Positions 34,226 through 43,855 are shown, counted from the stretch's first letter. The stretch: DNA of 64,000 nucleotides from Pseudochelatococcus lubricantis (GCF_042432495.1 NZ_JBHLXC010000024.1:248001-312000), one strand, 5' to 3'. Translations and numbers: made by a program. Notes: generated by a model from the sequence alone, not told the origin.

Positions 34226-34606
34226 ATGGCCCTTGATCTTTCGATGCCTATTCTCGTCGTAGACGACTACAAGACGATGATTCGCATCATCCGGAATCTG
34301 CTCAAGCAACTGGGCTTTCAGGACATCGATGACGCGGCCGATGGCAGCGAGGCATTGGCGAAGCTGAACGAACGCAAGTACGGCCTCGTCATTTCCGACT
34401 GGAACATGGAGCCGATGACGGGATACGAACTGCTCAAGCAGGTGCGCGGAAACCCGGCGCTGGAAGCGATCCCCTTCATCATGGTCACGGCGGAGGCCAA
34501 GAGCGAAAACGTCGTCGCCGCGAAGAAGGCCGGCGTGAACAACTACATCGTCAAGCCGTTCAACGCCCAGACGCTGAAGGACAAGATCGAGGCCGTGTTC
34601 GCCTGA
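34226..34606 (+). CDS. cheY: CheY-like single-domain response regulator
   Basis: Receiver domain only (126 aa). Acidic pair VVDDYKTM near residues 11-12, phosphoacceptor Asp in LVISDWNMEPM, switch Thr in FIMVTAEAK, and conserved Lys in IVKPFNA. The DWNMEPM form of the phosphorylation loop is the true motility CheY type. It would bind the flagellar switch when phosphorylated and be reset by the neighbouring CheZ. GGAG lies about eight bases before ATG 34226. Divergent from cheZ with about 180 bp between. Confidence 0.93.
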   Translation: MALDLSMPILVVDDYKTMIRIIRNLLKQLGFQDIDDAADGSEALAKLNERKYGLVISDWNMEPMTGYELLKQVRGNPALEAIPFIMVTAEAKSENVVAAKKAGVNNYIVKPFNAQTLKDKIEAVFA

Positions 34607-34756
34607 CACGCAGGCCAATGCGCGGAGGCAGCGCGGCGGAGGCGCGGAACGCCTCGTCCCAACGCTCCCGGTCTTGGGCCGTTCGCGTGCGGCTTTGCTC
34701 AAGCACCGCGCGGGCTTGACCGTGCCGCGACGAACCAGGCTCATCGCGGAGCAGTG

Positions 34757-37700
34757 TTATTCGGCCGGGACGGTATGCGCCCCCGCGGTTCCCGACGCCC
34801 GGCCCGCCTCATGCCCTGCCAGGGCAGCCTGCGCCTCGTCGTTGCCGTGCTCCCGCGAGAAGCGCCTTCCAAGGAAACTGTAGACGGTGGGCACCACGAA
34901 CAGCGTCAGCAATGTCCCCAGCGTCATGCCGCCGACGATGACGAGGCCGATCTGCTGACGGCTCTCCGCGCCCGCGCCCGTCGCCATCGCCAGCGGAACC
35001 GCGCCGAGCACCATGGCGCCGGTGGTCATCAGGATGGGCCGCAGGCGCAGCGTCGCCGCCTCCACGACGGCGGCGAGCCTCTCCCGCCCCGCCTCCTGCT
35101 GCTGGTTGGCGAATTCCACGATCAGGATGCCGTGCTTGGTGATGAGGCCCACCAGCGTCACGAGGCCGATCTGCGAATAGACATTCATCGTGCCGCCGCC
35201 GTAGTAGAGCGCGGCGAGCGCGCCCGTGATGGACAGCGGCACGCTGAGCAGAATGATGACCGGATCGCGAAAACTCTCGAACTGCGCCGCGAGCACCAGA
35301 TAGATGAAGCCGAGCGCCAGCACGAACACCGCGAGCAGGCTCTGGCTCGACGCACGGAACTCGCGGCTCTGGCCACCGACATCCGTCTGCATGCTGTCCG
35401 GCAGCACGTCGGCCGCCGCCTGCTCCAGGAAGGCGAGGCCGTCGCCGAGCGCGTAACCGGGCGCGAGATTGCTGGAGATGGTGGCCGAGCGGAGCTGGTT
35501 GAAGCGGCGCAGATCCTTCGGTGCCACCGATTCCGCCACCTGCACGATGTTCGACAGTTGCACCATCTCGCCCGAGGGCGCGCGCAGGAAGATCGTGGAC
35601 AGCGTCGAAGGCGAGGCGCGGTCCTCCGCCGCCATCTGCACGTAGACATCGTACTGCTCGCCATCCACCTCGAAGCGGGTGACCTGCCGGCCGCCGAGCA
35701 GCGTCTCCAGCGTGCGCCCGACCACCGAGACGTCCAGACCGAGATCGGCCACCTTCGCCCGGTCGAGTGTGACGCGGAACTCCGGCTTGTTCAGCTTGAG
35801 ATCAGACTCGGGGTTGACGAAGCCGGGCCAGCCGCGTGCGCGCTCCAGCAGCGCGTCGACCTGCTCCTGCAGTTCCTCGTAGGTGCCCGATGTCTGCACC
35901 ACGAACTCCACAGGGCGCGAGGAGCCGCGCTGCCCGAGCGAGGCGGGGTTGTTGGCGTAGGCCTCGATACCGGGGATGCGCTGCAGGCGCTGGCGCATGT
36001 CGGCAGCGAGCTGCTGCTGCTTCACGCCGCGCTCGTCCCAGTCCTTCAGACGGCCGATGGCCATGAAGTCGGTGATCTCGGGAAAGCCCAGGATGACAAG
36101 CACCGAGTCCATTTCCGGAATGGTGCGCAGGTCCTGCTCAATGACGTTCACGTAGCGGCTCATGTAGGCGAGCGTCGCGCCCTCGGGGCCGCTGCCGCGG
36201 ATCATCACGACCCCGCGGTCCTCCACCGGCGCGAGTTCGGAACGCAGCGCGGTGAAGTAGTAGCCGCTTAGCCCGGCGACGGCGAGCGCCAGCACCACCA
36301 CGAGGAAGCGCACCCGCATCGCGCCCGAAAGCATCCGGCGGTATCCCGATTCGAGCCCGGCGAACCCCTTTTCCAGCAGCAGGAAGAGGCGGCCGGGGTT
36401 CGGGTTTTGCCGCAGCAGCTTCGCGCACATCATGGGCGTGAGCGTCAGCGCCACGAAGCCGGAGACGATCACCGCGCCCGCGAGCGTGAGCGCGAATTCG
36501 AGGAACAGGCGGCCGGTGCGCCCTTCCGCGAAGGCCACCGGCGCATAGACCGCGGCGAGCGTCAGCGTCATGGCGACGACGGCGAAGCCGATCTCGCGCA
36601 CCCCCTTGATCGCTGCATCCGCCGGCTTCATGCCCTCCTCGACATGGCGGTGGATGTTCTCCAGCACCACGATGGCGTCGTCGACCACGAGCCCGATGGC
36701 GAGCACCATGGCAAGCAGTGTCAGCGTGTTGATGCTGAAGCCGAGCATCAGCATCAGCGCGAAGGTGGTGACGAGCGAGATCGGAATGGTGACGATGGGA
36801 ATGAGCGAGGCGCGCAGCGAGCGCAGGAAGACGAGAATCACCAGCACCACGAGCACGATCGCCTCGACGATGGCGTGGTAGACCGCCTTGATGGAGCGGT
36901 CGATGAACACCGCGTTGTCGTTGCCGATCTGCGCCGAGACGCCCTCCGGCAGGGAGGCGTTGATCTCCGGCATCACCTGCCGCATCGCGCCCGACACGTC
37001 GAGCGGGTTCGCCACCGCCTGCTTGACGATGCCAACGGTGACGCTGGTCTTGCCATTGAAGCGCCCGTCGCGGCGCGTGTCCGCCGCGCCGAGTTCCACC
37101 CGCGCCACGTCCCGCAGGCGCACCTGGTAGTTGCCGGCGAGCTTCACCACCACATTCTCGAATTCCGGAACGCTGGTGAGGCCGGTGCGTGACAGCACGG
37201 TGAACTCGCGGCCGGAGCTTTCGATGCGGCCCGACGGCAGCTCGACATTCTGGGCGCGCAGAGCCGCCTCCACGTCCTGCACCGTGAGGTTGTAGGCGGC
37301 GAGCCGCTCGCGGTCGATCCAGATGCGCATGGCATAGCGGCGCTCGCCGAAGATGGTCACGTCCGCGACGCCGGTCAGGTTCTTGAAGCGATTGACGACG
37401 TAGCGGTCGATATAGTCGGTGAGTTCCAGCGCGTTCATGCGGTCGCTCATGAAGGCGATGTAGACGACCGGCTGGGCATCCGCCTCCACCTTGGCGATCA
37501 CGGGCTCGTCTACTTCGTCCGGCAGGCGGCCGCGCACGCGGCTCACGCGGTCGCGCACGTCGTTCGCCGCCACGTCCGGATCGACGCTGAGGTTGAAGCG
37601 CACGGTGATGCGGCTCGATTCGGACCGGCTGACGGATTCGAGCACATCGATGCCCGCGATGCCGGCGATCGACCCTTCGAGCACCTGCGTCACCTGGCTC

Positions 37701-37879
37701 TCGATGATGGACGCGGAGGCGCCGGGATAGCTCACTGTCACCGATACCACCGGCTCATCGATGTTCGGATACTCGCGCACCGTCAGCCTGTTGTAGGAGA
37801 CGACGCCGATCAGCACCATGATCAGGCTGAGCACGGTGGCGAACACCGGGCGGCGGATGCAAAGCTCGGCAAATCCCAT
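34757..37879 (-). CDS. RND-family multidrug efflux transporter (HAE-1, inner membrane pump)
   Basis: Proton-driven resistance-nodulation-division pump of 1040 aa with the classical twelve-helix plan and two large periplasmic loops. N-terminus RRPVFATVLSLIMVLIG, the proton-relay aspartate pair in LAIGLVVDDAIVVLENI, and C-terminal VTLVGLITKHGILIVEFAN are all intact. It follows the adaptor gene by 18 bp. No TolC-type outer membrane gene is in the operon, so it must borrow one. Substrate range is unknown; no antibiotic specificity can be deduced. Confidence 0.93.
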   Translation of the reverse strand: MGFAELCIRRPVFATVLSLIMVLIGVVSYNRLTVREYPNIDEPVVSVTVSYPGASASIIESQVTQVLEGSIAGIAGIDVLESVSRSESSRITVRFNLSVDPDVAANDVRDRVSRVRGRLPDEVDEPVIAKVEADAQPVVYIAFMSDRMNALELTDYIDRYVVNRFKNLTGVADVTIFGERRYAMRIWIDRERLAAYNLTVQDVEAALRAQNVELPSGRIESSGREFTVLSRTGLTSVPEFENVVVKLAGNYQVRLRDVARVELGAADTRRDGRFNGKTSVTVGIVKQAVANPLDVSGAMRQVMPEINASLPEGVSAQIGNDNAVFIDRSIKAVYHAIVEAIVLVVLVILVFLRSLRASLIPIVTIPISLVTTFALMLMLGFSINTLTLLAMVLAIGLVVDDAIVVLENIHRHVEEGMKPADAAIKGVREIGFAVVAMTLTLAAVYAPVAFAEGRTGRLFLEFALTLAGAVIVSGFVALTLTPMMCAKLLRQNPNPGRLFLLLEKGFAGLESGYRRMLSGAMRVRFLVVVLALAVAGLSGYYFTALRSELAPVEDRGVVMIRGSGPEGATLAYMSRYVNVIEQDLRTIPEMDSVLVILGFPEITDFMAIGRLKDWDERGVKQQQLAADMRQRLQRIPGIEAYANNPASLGQRGSSRPVEFVVQTSGTYEELQEQVDALLERARGWPGFVNPESDLKLNKPEFRVTLDRAKVADLGLDVSVVGRTLETLLGGRQVTRFEVDGEQYDVYVQMAAEDRASPSTLSTIFLRAPSGEMVQLSNIVQVAESVAPKDLRRFNQLRSATISSNLAPGYALGDGLAFLEQAAADVLPDSMQTDVGGQSREFRASSQSLLAVFVLALGFIYLVLAAQFESFRDPVIILLSVPLSITGALAALYYGGGTMNVYSQIGLVTLVGLITKHGILIVEFANQQQEAGRERLAAVVEAATLRLRPILMTTGAMVLGAVPLAMATGAGAESRQQIGLVIVGGMTLGTLLTLFVVPTVYSFLGRRFSREHGNDEAQAALAGHEAGRASGTAGAHTVPAE

Positions 37880-37897
37880 TTCCGCGCCCCTTCCCCG

Positions 37898-39064
37898 TCA
37901 GATCTGGCCGGCGGCTGCCACCGCGACCTCGACCGCCGCGCCGTTGCGCAGGCGGTGCTGGCCGGCGGTGACGACGACGGCGGAGACATCGAGCCCTTCC
38001 AGCACCTCGACCTCGCCGGCTCGGCGCGCGCCGAGCCGCACCACCGTCTCCACCGCCTTGCCGTCGACGACGCGGTAGACGAGCGCGTCCGCGCCCCGCG
38101 GCACGATGGCTTCCTCCGGAATGAACACGCTCTCGCCGCCGGCCGCGCTCTTGATGGCGATGCGCGCGAAAAGGCCCGGACGCAGCGCCAGGTCGGGGTT
38201 CGGCAGCCGCGCGCGGATGTTGAGCGCCCGCCCGTTCACGTCCACCATCGGGTCGACGGCATAGATGGCGCCGACGAAGCGGCGCCCCGGCAGCGCGTCG
38301 ACGGAAAGCTCCACCGTCTGGCCGACCGCAACCCTGGCGAGATAGGTTTCCGGCACCTTGAAGTCGACCTTCAGCCGGTCGATCTTTTCGAGATTGACGA
38401 TCTGCGCGCCCGGATTGAGATACGCGCCCACAGAAACCTTGCGTACGCCGAGCATGCCGGAAAAAGGTGCGCGGATGAACAGCTTGTTGTAGCGCGCCTC
38501 GACCAGCGCCAACGCGGCACGGGCGGTGGCAAGCGCCGCCGCCGCCTCGTCGTTGGCGCGCTGGGTGGCGTTGCCGCCCTTGGCGAGCACGTTGGTGCGC
38601 CGGAAATTGGCCTCGGCGAGGTCGAGCCGGGCGCGCACGTCGTCGATTTCAGCTTCCGTCAACGCCGAATCGAGCCGCAGCAGCAGGTCGCCGGCCGCCA
38701 CCTGCTCGCCTTCCGAGAAGCTGATCTCGGCAACGCGGCCGGCAATCTCGGAGGAAATCTGCACGCTCTCGTCCGACTGCAGGCTGCCGACGGTGTTGAT
38801 GTCCGAGACCGCGTCGCCGACCCTGGCGGGGGCGGTCTCCACAGGGAATTTCTTTGCCGGCGCGGCGGGCGTCGCCGCCTTGTCCCCGGTGGCCTTGTCC
38901 CCCCCGGTCTGCGACTGCGCCTGCGCGGACGGCTGGCGGAACAGGGAGGAAAGGGGGGAGCCGTCGAGAAGGGCCACAAGATCCCCGCCCCGCCGCTCGA
39001 ACACAACCGCCCAGGCCACGGCCATGACGATAACAAGCAGCCCGACCGCCAACAACCTGCGCAT
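37898..39064 (-). CDS. RND efflux periplasmic adaptor subunit
   Basis: Membrane-fusion protein (388 aa) with one N-terminal membrane anchor (VGLLVIVMAVAWAVVF), a short low-complexity linker, a lipoyl half-motif (ISFSEGEQVAAGDLLLRLD), a coiled-coil hairpin (about 130-190, ALTEAEIDDVRARLDLAE onward), second lipoyl half (FIRAPFSGMLGVRKVSVGA), beta-barrel and membrane-proximal domains. First gene of the operon with the pump; GAGGATGAC precedes ATG 39064. A palindromic candidate operator sits upstream. Confidence 0.92.
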   Translation of the reverse strand: MRRLLAVGLLVIVMAVAWAVVFERRGGDLVALLDGSPLSSLFRQPSAQAQSQTGGDKATGDKAATPAAPAKKFPVETAPARVGDAVSDINTVGSLQSDESVQISSEIAGRVAEISFSEGEQVAAGDLLLRLDSALTEAEIDDVRARLDLAEANFRRTNVLAKGGNATQRANDEAAAALATARAALALVEARYNKLFIRAPFSGMLGVRKVSVGAYLNPGAQIVNLEKIDRLKVDFKVPETYLARVAVGQTVELSVDALPGRRFVGAIYAVDPMVDVNGRALNIRARLPNPDLALRPGLFARIAIKSAAGGESVFIPEEAIVPRGADALVYRVVDGKAVETVVRLGARRAGEVEVLEGLDVSAVVVTAGQHRLRNGAAVEVAVAAAGQI

Positions 39065-39151
39065 GTGTCATCCTCGAATAGCCATGCCGGACGTATGACC
39101 GCGCAGCCGCCGCTCGCGTGTCCCGCCCCGATCATTCCGCACACCGACGTC

Positions 39152-39168
39152 ATGGTGCATCGCACCAT
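39152..39168. promoter_or_regulatory. perfect palindrome, candidate operator of the RND operon
   Basis: ATGGTGC-ATC-GCACCAT: two 7 bp arms around a 3 bp centre, about 90-100 bp upstream of the adaptor start. Size and symmetry are like TetR/MarR-type sites. No regulator gene adjoins the operon. Confidence 0.5.
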
Positions 39169-39181
39169 ATCTGCGGCGCAA

Positions 39182-39203
39182 GTTAACATTCCCTCATGTT
39201 GAC
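39182..39203. promoter_or_regulatory. second inverted repeat upstream of the RND operon
   Basis: Arms GTTAACAT and ATGTTGAC (seven of eight pairs) around a 6 bp spacer. It is 14 bp from the first palindrome and may be a separate operator or part of a promoter for either divergent unit. Confidence 0.4.
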
Positions 39204-39378
39204 GTTTCCACGCCCGGCGCCGTGCTCCGGAACTTTTGCGGATCGTACCACGCCTGTCCAATCAAAGATGCGACAACAATTTATTCCAATGCACAAGAGG
39301 GCCTGCATGGTTGACTTACCGCCCCATAAGGCTCTACCCGCAACGGGCGTCACATGTGGCTCAAGCTCAGGACAGGAC

Positions 39379-40386
39379 ATGACTGCTCATTATGATGTGC
39401 TCGGTATCGGCAACGCCATTGTCGATGTCATCGCCCGCGCGGAAGACGATTTCCTCGTGGCGCAGAATCTCGTCAAGGGTTCCATGCAGCTCATCGATGA
39501 GGCGCGCTCGCAGGAACTTTTCGCGGCGCTCGGGCCGGTCACCTGGGTTTCGGGCGGCAGCGCGGCCAACACGGTCGCGGGACTTGCCTCGCTCGGGGCG
39601 AAGCCGGCCTTCATCGGCAAGGTGAAGGACGATGACGCGGGCCGGCGCTTCGGCCACGACATCCGGTCGCTCGCGGTCGCCTTTCCCACCGCGCCCGCCG
39701 AAGACGGCCCGGCGACCGCCGTGTGCCTGATCGTCGTGACGCCGGACGGCGAGCGCACCATGAGCACCTATCTCGGCGCGAGCCAGCACCTCACCCCCGC
39801 CGACATCGACCGCGAAACGGTCGAGGCCGCGCGAATCACCTATCTCGAAGGCTACCTCTGGGACCCGGCGGACGCGAAGGAAGCCTTCATCAAGGCGTCG
39901 CGCATCGCCCACGGTGCCGGGCGCGACGTGGCGCTCACCCTGTCGGACGCCTTCTGCGTCGAGCGCTTCCGCGAGGAGTTCCTGGGGCTTTTGCGGACTC
40001 AGACGGTGGATATCGTGTTCGCCAACGAGGCGGAGTTGAAAAGCCTCTACGAGACTTCCGATTTCGACGCGGCTGTCGAGGCGCTGCGGCAGGAAGCCGT
40101 GCTCGGCGTCGTCACCCGCTCGGAAAAGGGCGCGCTGGTCGTTGCCCGGGACGAAACCATTGCGGTTCCCGCCTATCCGGTGGCGGAGCTGACCGATTCG
40201 ACCGGCGCGGGCGATTTGTTCGCGGCGGGCTTCCTGTTCGGCGTTTCGCATGGTCTCGACCTGCGCACCGCCGCCCACCACGGGGCGCTGGCGGCCTCGC
40301 ACATCATTCAGCATATCGGCGCGCGCCCGCAGAAGAACCTGCGTCAGCACGCCATCGACAACGGCCTGCCGGTCAGCGCGGACTGA
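39379..40386 (+). CDS. PfkB-family sugar/nucleoside kinase (adenosine kinase-like)
   Basis: Ribokinase-fold kinase of 335 aa. N-terminal VLGIGNAIVDVIA, the WVSGGSAANTVAGLASLGA substrate-binding motif and the C-terminal ATP/anion-hole motif DSTGAGDLFAAGFLFG are intact. Segment ANEAELKSLY is typical of the alphaproteobacterial adenosine kinase-like group. It would phosphorylate a nucleoside or sugar in the cytosol. ATG 39379 follows CAGGACAGGAC. Upstream in-frame codons (to 39196) show no family character. Confidence 0.85.
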   Translation: MTAHYDVLGIGNAIVDVIARAEDDFLVAQNLVKGSMQLIDEARSQELFAALGPVTWVSGGSAANTVAGLASLGAKPAFIGKVKDDDAGRRFGHDIRSLAVAFPTAPAEDGPATAVCLIVVTPDGERTMSTYLGASQHLTPADIDRETVEAARITYLEGYLWDPADAKEAFIKASRIAHGAGRDVALTLSDAFCVERFREEFLGLLRTQTVDIVFANEAELKSLYETSDFDAAVEALRQEAVLGVVTRSEKGALVVARDETIAVPAYPVAELTDSTGAGDLFAAGFLFGVSHGLDLRTAAHHGALAASHIIQHIGARPQKNLRQHAIDNGLPVSAD

Positions 40387-40502
40387 CCGGCGAACGCCCG
40401 GCCGCGGGTCACCAACTTGTGTCATTGACCCCGGCCGCGACAGCAGCCACATAAGTAGCCTCGTTGACCCGGCGCCCGGCGCCTCCCGTGGGATTCCTGT
40501 TC

Positions 40503-41273
40503 ATGCGCGCATTTCGCCGGCTTCGCCGTTCGCTCCTCGTCGCTACCTGCATCGCTTCCCTGTCAGGCGGCGCGGTCCTTGCCGCGGAAGTCACCGCGGA
40601 ACAGCGTGCGCAGATCGAAAGCGTGATTCACGACTACCTGCTCAACAACCCGCAGGTGCTGAAGGAGGCACTGGCGGCGCTGGAATCACACCAGGAGCGG
40701 GAGCAGCGCGCGGCCGTGGCCACCGCCGTGCGCTCCGTCACCGGGGAGATGGGCGCGGCGGATGGCATCGTGCTCGGCAACCCGAAGGGCGACATCACCG
40801 TCGTCGAGTTCTTCGACTACAACTGCGGCTTCTGCAAGAAAGCGCTCGGCGACATCGAGGCGCTGACGAAGGCCGATCCGCGCCTGCGCCTCGTCATCCG
40901 CGACTTCCCCATCCTGCGGCCCGAATCGGCAGATGCGGCGCTGGTCAGCATCGCGGTCGGCAAGCAGCTCTCCGGCGAGAAGTATTTCCGCTTCCATTCC
41001 GATCTGCTGATGTCGCGCGGCGTCGTCGGCAAGGAGCGCGCGCTTGAGGTCGCGAAGGCCGCCGGCGTCGACATGAAGCAGCTGGAGGCGGACATCGAAT
41101 CGGAGGCCGTCCGCCAGGCATTGACGCGCAACATGCAGGCGGGCGAGCAGCTTTCGCTCACTGGCACGCCGAGCTTCGTCGCCGGCGACGGCGTCGTTCC
41201 CGGCGCGGTCGGAATCGAGACGCTGCAAACGATCATCGCTTCCGTGCGTCAGTGCGGCAAGATTGACTGCTGA
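40503..41273 (+). CDS. periplasmic DsbA-family thiol oxidoreductase
   Basis: Exported thioredoxin-fold protein (256 aa) for disulfide formation or isomerisation. Signal peptide residues 1-27 (RRSLLVATCIASLSGGAVLA), then an N-terminal helical segment (SVIHDYLLNNPQVLKEAL, the ScsC/Com1-type oligomerisation helix), and the active site NCGFCKKAL with C-G-F-C. The cis-Pro loop is TGTPSF. It ends in an additional Cys pair (QCGKIDC). ATG 40503 gives the signal peptide; the frame opens 13 codons earlier. Confidence 0.9.
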   Translation: MRAFRRLRRSLLVATCIASLSGGAVLAAEVTAEQRAQIESVIHDYLLNNPQVLKEALAALESHQEREQRAAVATAVRSVTGEMGAADGIVLGNPKGDITVVEFFDYNCGFCKKALGDIEALTKADPRLRLVIRDFPILRPESADAALVSIAVGKQLSGEKYFRFHSDLLMSRGVVGKERALEVAKAAGVDMKQLEADIESEAVRQALTRNMQAGEQLSLTGTPSFVAGDGVVPGAVGIETLQTIIASVRQCGKIDC

Positions 41274-41456
41274 CCTTATCGGCGTAAATCCGCGGAAAAA
41301 GCACGGTTATTCGCAGGAAAGCGAGGCTGTGTGCCTTTTCCTGCCGCCCGTGTCGGTTTATGAGGTGGAGTTCCCGTGCGTCGATACGCCGGCGCGCCTT
41401 CACATCTGCCTCGCGGCGGTTGCCCGGCGCCAAACCTGTGGGTGAGCATCCGCCGA

Positions 41457-41945
41457 ATGGTCTCGATTCACGTTCTCAACGGTCCCAACCTCAACCTGCT
41501 CGGGCGGCGCGAGCCGGATGTCTACGGGCGTTTCACGCTGGCAGACATCGAGACGCGGCTGCGCGCACGCGCTGCGGCTCTATCGGCCTCCATGGGCACG
41601 ACCATCGAGCTGACCTTCGCGCAGACCAACATCGAGGGCGAACTCGTCACGCTCGTGCAGAACGCCGGGCTTGCGGGCGCGGGCGTGATTTTGAACGCGG
41701 GGGCCTACACCCATACCTCCATCGCCCTGCGGGATGCGATTTCCGGCGCGCAGGCGCTTGCAATCGAGGTGCATTTGTCGAATGTGCATGCTCGGGAGCA
41801 ATTTCGCCATCATTCCATGATTGCTGCGGTGGCGCATGGCGTGATCGCCGGCTTCGGTGCCGCAAGTTACGATCTCGCACTGGAGGCCATCGTGCCGTTG
41901 TTGCAGGAGCGCGCGGGTACCGTTAAAGGCGTTGGAAACCATTGA
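41457..41945 (+). CDS. aroQ: 3-dehydroquinate dehydratase, type II
   Basis: Third step of the shikimate pathway (162 aa, normal size for the dodecameric type II enzyme). Motifs NGPNLNLLGRREPDVYG (with catalytic Tyr), TNIEGELV, ILNAGAYTHTSIALRDA and EVHLSNVHAREQFRHHS are intact. It ends 12 bp before accB, an arrangement common in alphaproteobacteria, so aroQ-accB-accC are probably one operon. Confidence 0.95.
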   Translation: MVSIHVLNGPNLNLLGRREPDVYGRFTLADIETRLRARAAALSASMGTTIELTFAQTNIEGELVTLVQNAGLAGAGVILNAGAYTHTSIALRDAISGAQALAIEVHLSNVHAREQFRHHSMIAAVAHGVIAGFGAASYDLALEAIVPLLQERAGTVKGVGNH

Positions 41946-41956
41946 CAGAAGAAAGC

Positions 41957-42430
41957 ATGGCAAAAATCAGCCCTATCGATCCGGAACTCGTCCGGGAGCT
42001 GGCGAAGCTCATCTCGGAAACCGACCTGACTGAAATCGAGGTCGCCAAGGGCGATCTGCGCATTCGCGTCGCGCGCACCGTCACCGCCAACGTCGTTTTG
42101 CCGCAGGCGGCGCCCGTCGCAGCGAGCGTGGCCGCGCTCGCACCGACGGTGGCCGAGGTCGTGCCCGTGCCGGCAGTCGTCTCTCTCGCCGAGAACCCGG
42201 GCACCGTGACGTCGCCGATGGTTGGCACCGCCTATCGCCGCCCCTCGCCTGACGCCAAGCCCTTCATTGAGGTGGGATCGAAAGTGCAGGCGGGCGACAA
42301 GCTTCTGCTGGTCGAGGCCATGAAGACTTTCAACGATATCGTTGCCCCGCGCGCGGGCACCGTCACCGCCGTGCTTGTGGAGGATGGCCAGCCGGTCGAG
42401 TACGGCGAGCCGCTGCTGGTAATCGAGTAA
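41957..42430 (+). CDS. accB: acetyl-CoA carboxylase biotin carboxyl carrier protein
   Basis: 157 aa BCCP. Biotinylation site EAMKTFND near residue 117, preceded by the Pro/Val-rich linker (AAPVAASVAALAPTVAEV) and SPMVGTAYRRPSPDAKPF. N-terminal segment LVRELAKLISETDLTEIEV is typical. ATG 41957 follows AGAAAG; a TTG 15 bases earlier is possible but weaker. Directly upstream of accC with a 3 bp gap. Confidence 0.95.
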   Translation: MAKISPIDPELVRELAKLISETDLTEIEVAKGDLRIRVARTVTANVVLPQAAPVAASVAALAPTVAEVVPVPAVVSLAENPGTVTSPMVGTAYRRPSPDAKPFIEVGSKVQAGDKLLLVEAMKTFNDIVAPRAGTVTAVLVEDGQPVEYGEPLLVIE

Positions 42431-42433
42431 TCG

Positions 42434-43807
42434 ATGTTCGACAAGATTCTGATCGCAAACCGGGGCGAGATCGCACTGCGCATCCTGAGGGCCTGCAAGG
42501 AACTCGGCATCGCGACCGTCGCCGTCCACTCCACCGCCGACGCCAACGCCATGCACGTGCGGCTTGCGGACGAGAGCGTGTGCATCGGTCCGCCGCCCGC
42601 GCGCGACAGTTATCTCAACATCCCCGCGCTCATCGCCGCCTGTGAGATCACCGGCGCGGACGCCGTGCATCCCGGCTACGGTTTCCTGTCGGAAAACGCG
42701 CATTTCGCCGATGTGCTGGCCGAACATGGCATCGCCTTCATCGGCCCCAAGGCCGATCATATCCGCCTGATGGGCGACAAGATCGAGGCCAAACGCACCG
42801 CGCGCACCTTGGGCATTCCCTGCGTTCCCGGTTCCGAGGGCGGCATCACCGACGACGAGGAGGCGCACCGCGTCGCGGCCGACATCGGGTTTCCCGTGCT
42901 GGTGAAGGCGGCGGCGGGCGGCGGCGGGCGCGGCATGAAGGTGGCTCGCGACGCGGCGAGCCTGAGCGATGCGCTCGCCACCGCGCGCATGGAGGCGAAA
43001 GCCGCCTTCGGCGACGATTCCGTCTATCTGGAAAAGTATCTCGAAAAGCCCCGCCACATCGAAATCCAGGTGATGGGCGATGGGCGCGGCGGCGCCATTC
43101 ATCTGGGCGAGCGCGACTGCTCGCTGCAGCGCCGCCACCAGAAGGTGTGGGAGGAGGCGCCCTCGCCCGCCCTCAACCGTTCGGAGCGTGAACGCATCGG
43201 CGACGTCGTCTCGCGCGCGATGCAGGAGCTGCAGTATCTCGGCGCCGGCACGGTCGAGTTCCTTTACGAGAACGGCGAGTTCTACTTCATCGAGATGAAC
43301 ACCCGCATCCAGGTGGAGCATCCCATCACGGAGATGATTTCCGGCATCGATCTCGTCAACGAGCAGATTCGTGTCGCCGCAGGCGCGCCGCTGTCCATCC
43401 GGCAGGAGGACATCGTGCTGCACGGCCATGCCATCGAATGCCGCATCAACGCCGAGCATCCGTCCAACTTCCGGCCATCGCCGGGCACCATCACCTACTA
43501 CCACCCGCCGGGCGGACTCGGGGTGCGAGTCGATTCGGCGGTGTATCAGGGCTATCGCATCCCCTCGAATTACGATTCGCTGGTCGGCAAGCTCATCGTG
43601 CACGGCCGCACGCGCACGGAATGCCTGATGCGGCTGCGGCGGGCGCTCGACGAGTTCGTCGTCGACGGCATCGAGACCACGCTGCCGCTGTTCCGGGCGC
43701 TGGTGCGCAACCAGGATGTCCAGAACGGCCTCTACGACATCCACTGGCTCGAACACTATCTTGAGGCCGAGGGGCCGGCGGAGATCGAGGCGCTGCGTAC
43801 GGTCTGA
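42434..43807 (+). CDS. accC: acetyl-CoA carboxylase biotin carboxylase
   Basis: ATP-grasp biotin carboxylase (457 aa). N-terminal KILIANRGEIALRILRACKE, HPGYGFLSENA, KAAAGGGGRGMKVA ATP loop, EKYLEKPRHIEIQV, FIEMNTRIQVEHPITEMI and NAEHP segments are complete. With accB it makes the biotin half of acetyl-CoA carboxylase for fatty acid synthesis. The TPP riboswitch begins about 50 bp after its stop. Confidence 0.96.
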   Translation: MFDKILIANRGEIALRILRACKELGIATVAVHSTADANAMHVRLADESVCIGPPPARDSYLNIPALIAACEITGADAVHPGYGFLSENAHFADVLAEHGIAFIGPKADHIRLMGDKIEAKRTARTLGIPCVPGSEGGITDDEEAHRVAADIGFPVLVKAAAGGGGRGMKVARDAASLSDALATARMEAKAAFGDDSVYLEKYLEKPRHIEIQVMGDGRGGAIHLGERDCSLQRRHQKVWEEAPSPALNRSERERIGDVVSRAMQELQYLGAGTVEFLYENGEFYFIEMNTRIQVEHPITEMISGIDLVNEQIRVAAGAPLSIRQEDIVLHGHAIECRINAEHPSNFRPSPGTITYYHPPGGLGVRVDSAVYQGYRIPSNYDSLVGKLIVHGRTRTECLMRLRRALDEFVVDGIETTLPLFRALVRNQDVQNGLYDIHWLEHYLEAEGPAEIEALRTV

Positions 43808-43855
43808 CCGGACGGACTTGCCTAAATTCCGTTTTCTGTCACAATGGCTTATCTC

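Larger units (their letters stand above)
39065..39378. other. divergent intergenic region between the RND operon and the PfkB kinase gene
   Basis: About 314 bp with no gene. It must hold both promoters. Two inverted repeats described separately (39152-39168 and 39182-39203) lie here; no local transcription factor gene is present to match them. Confidence 0.5.
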
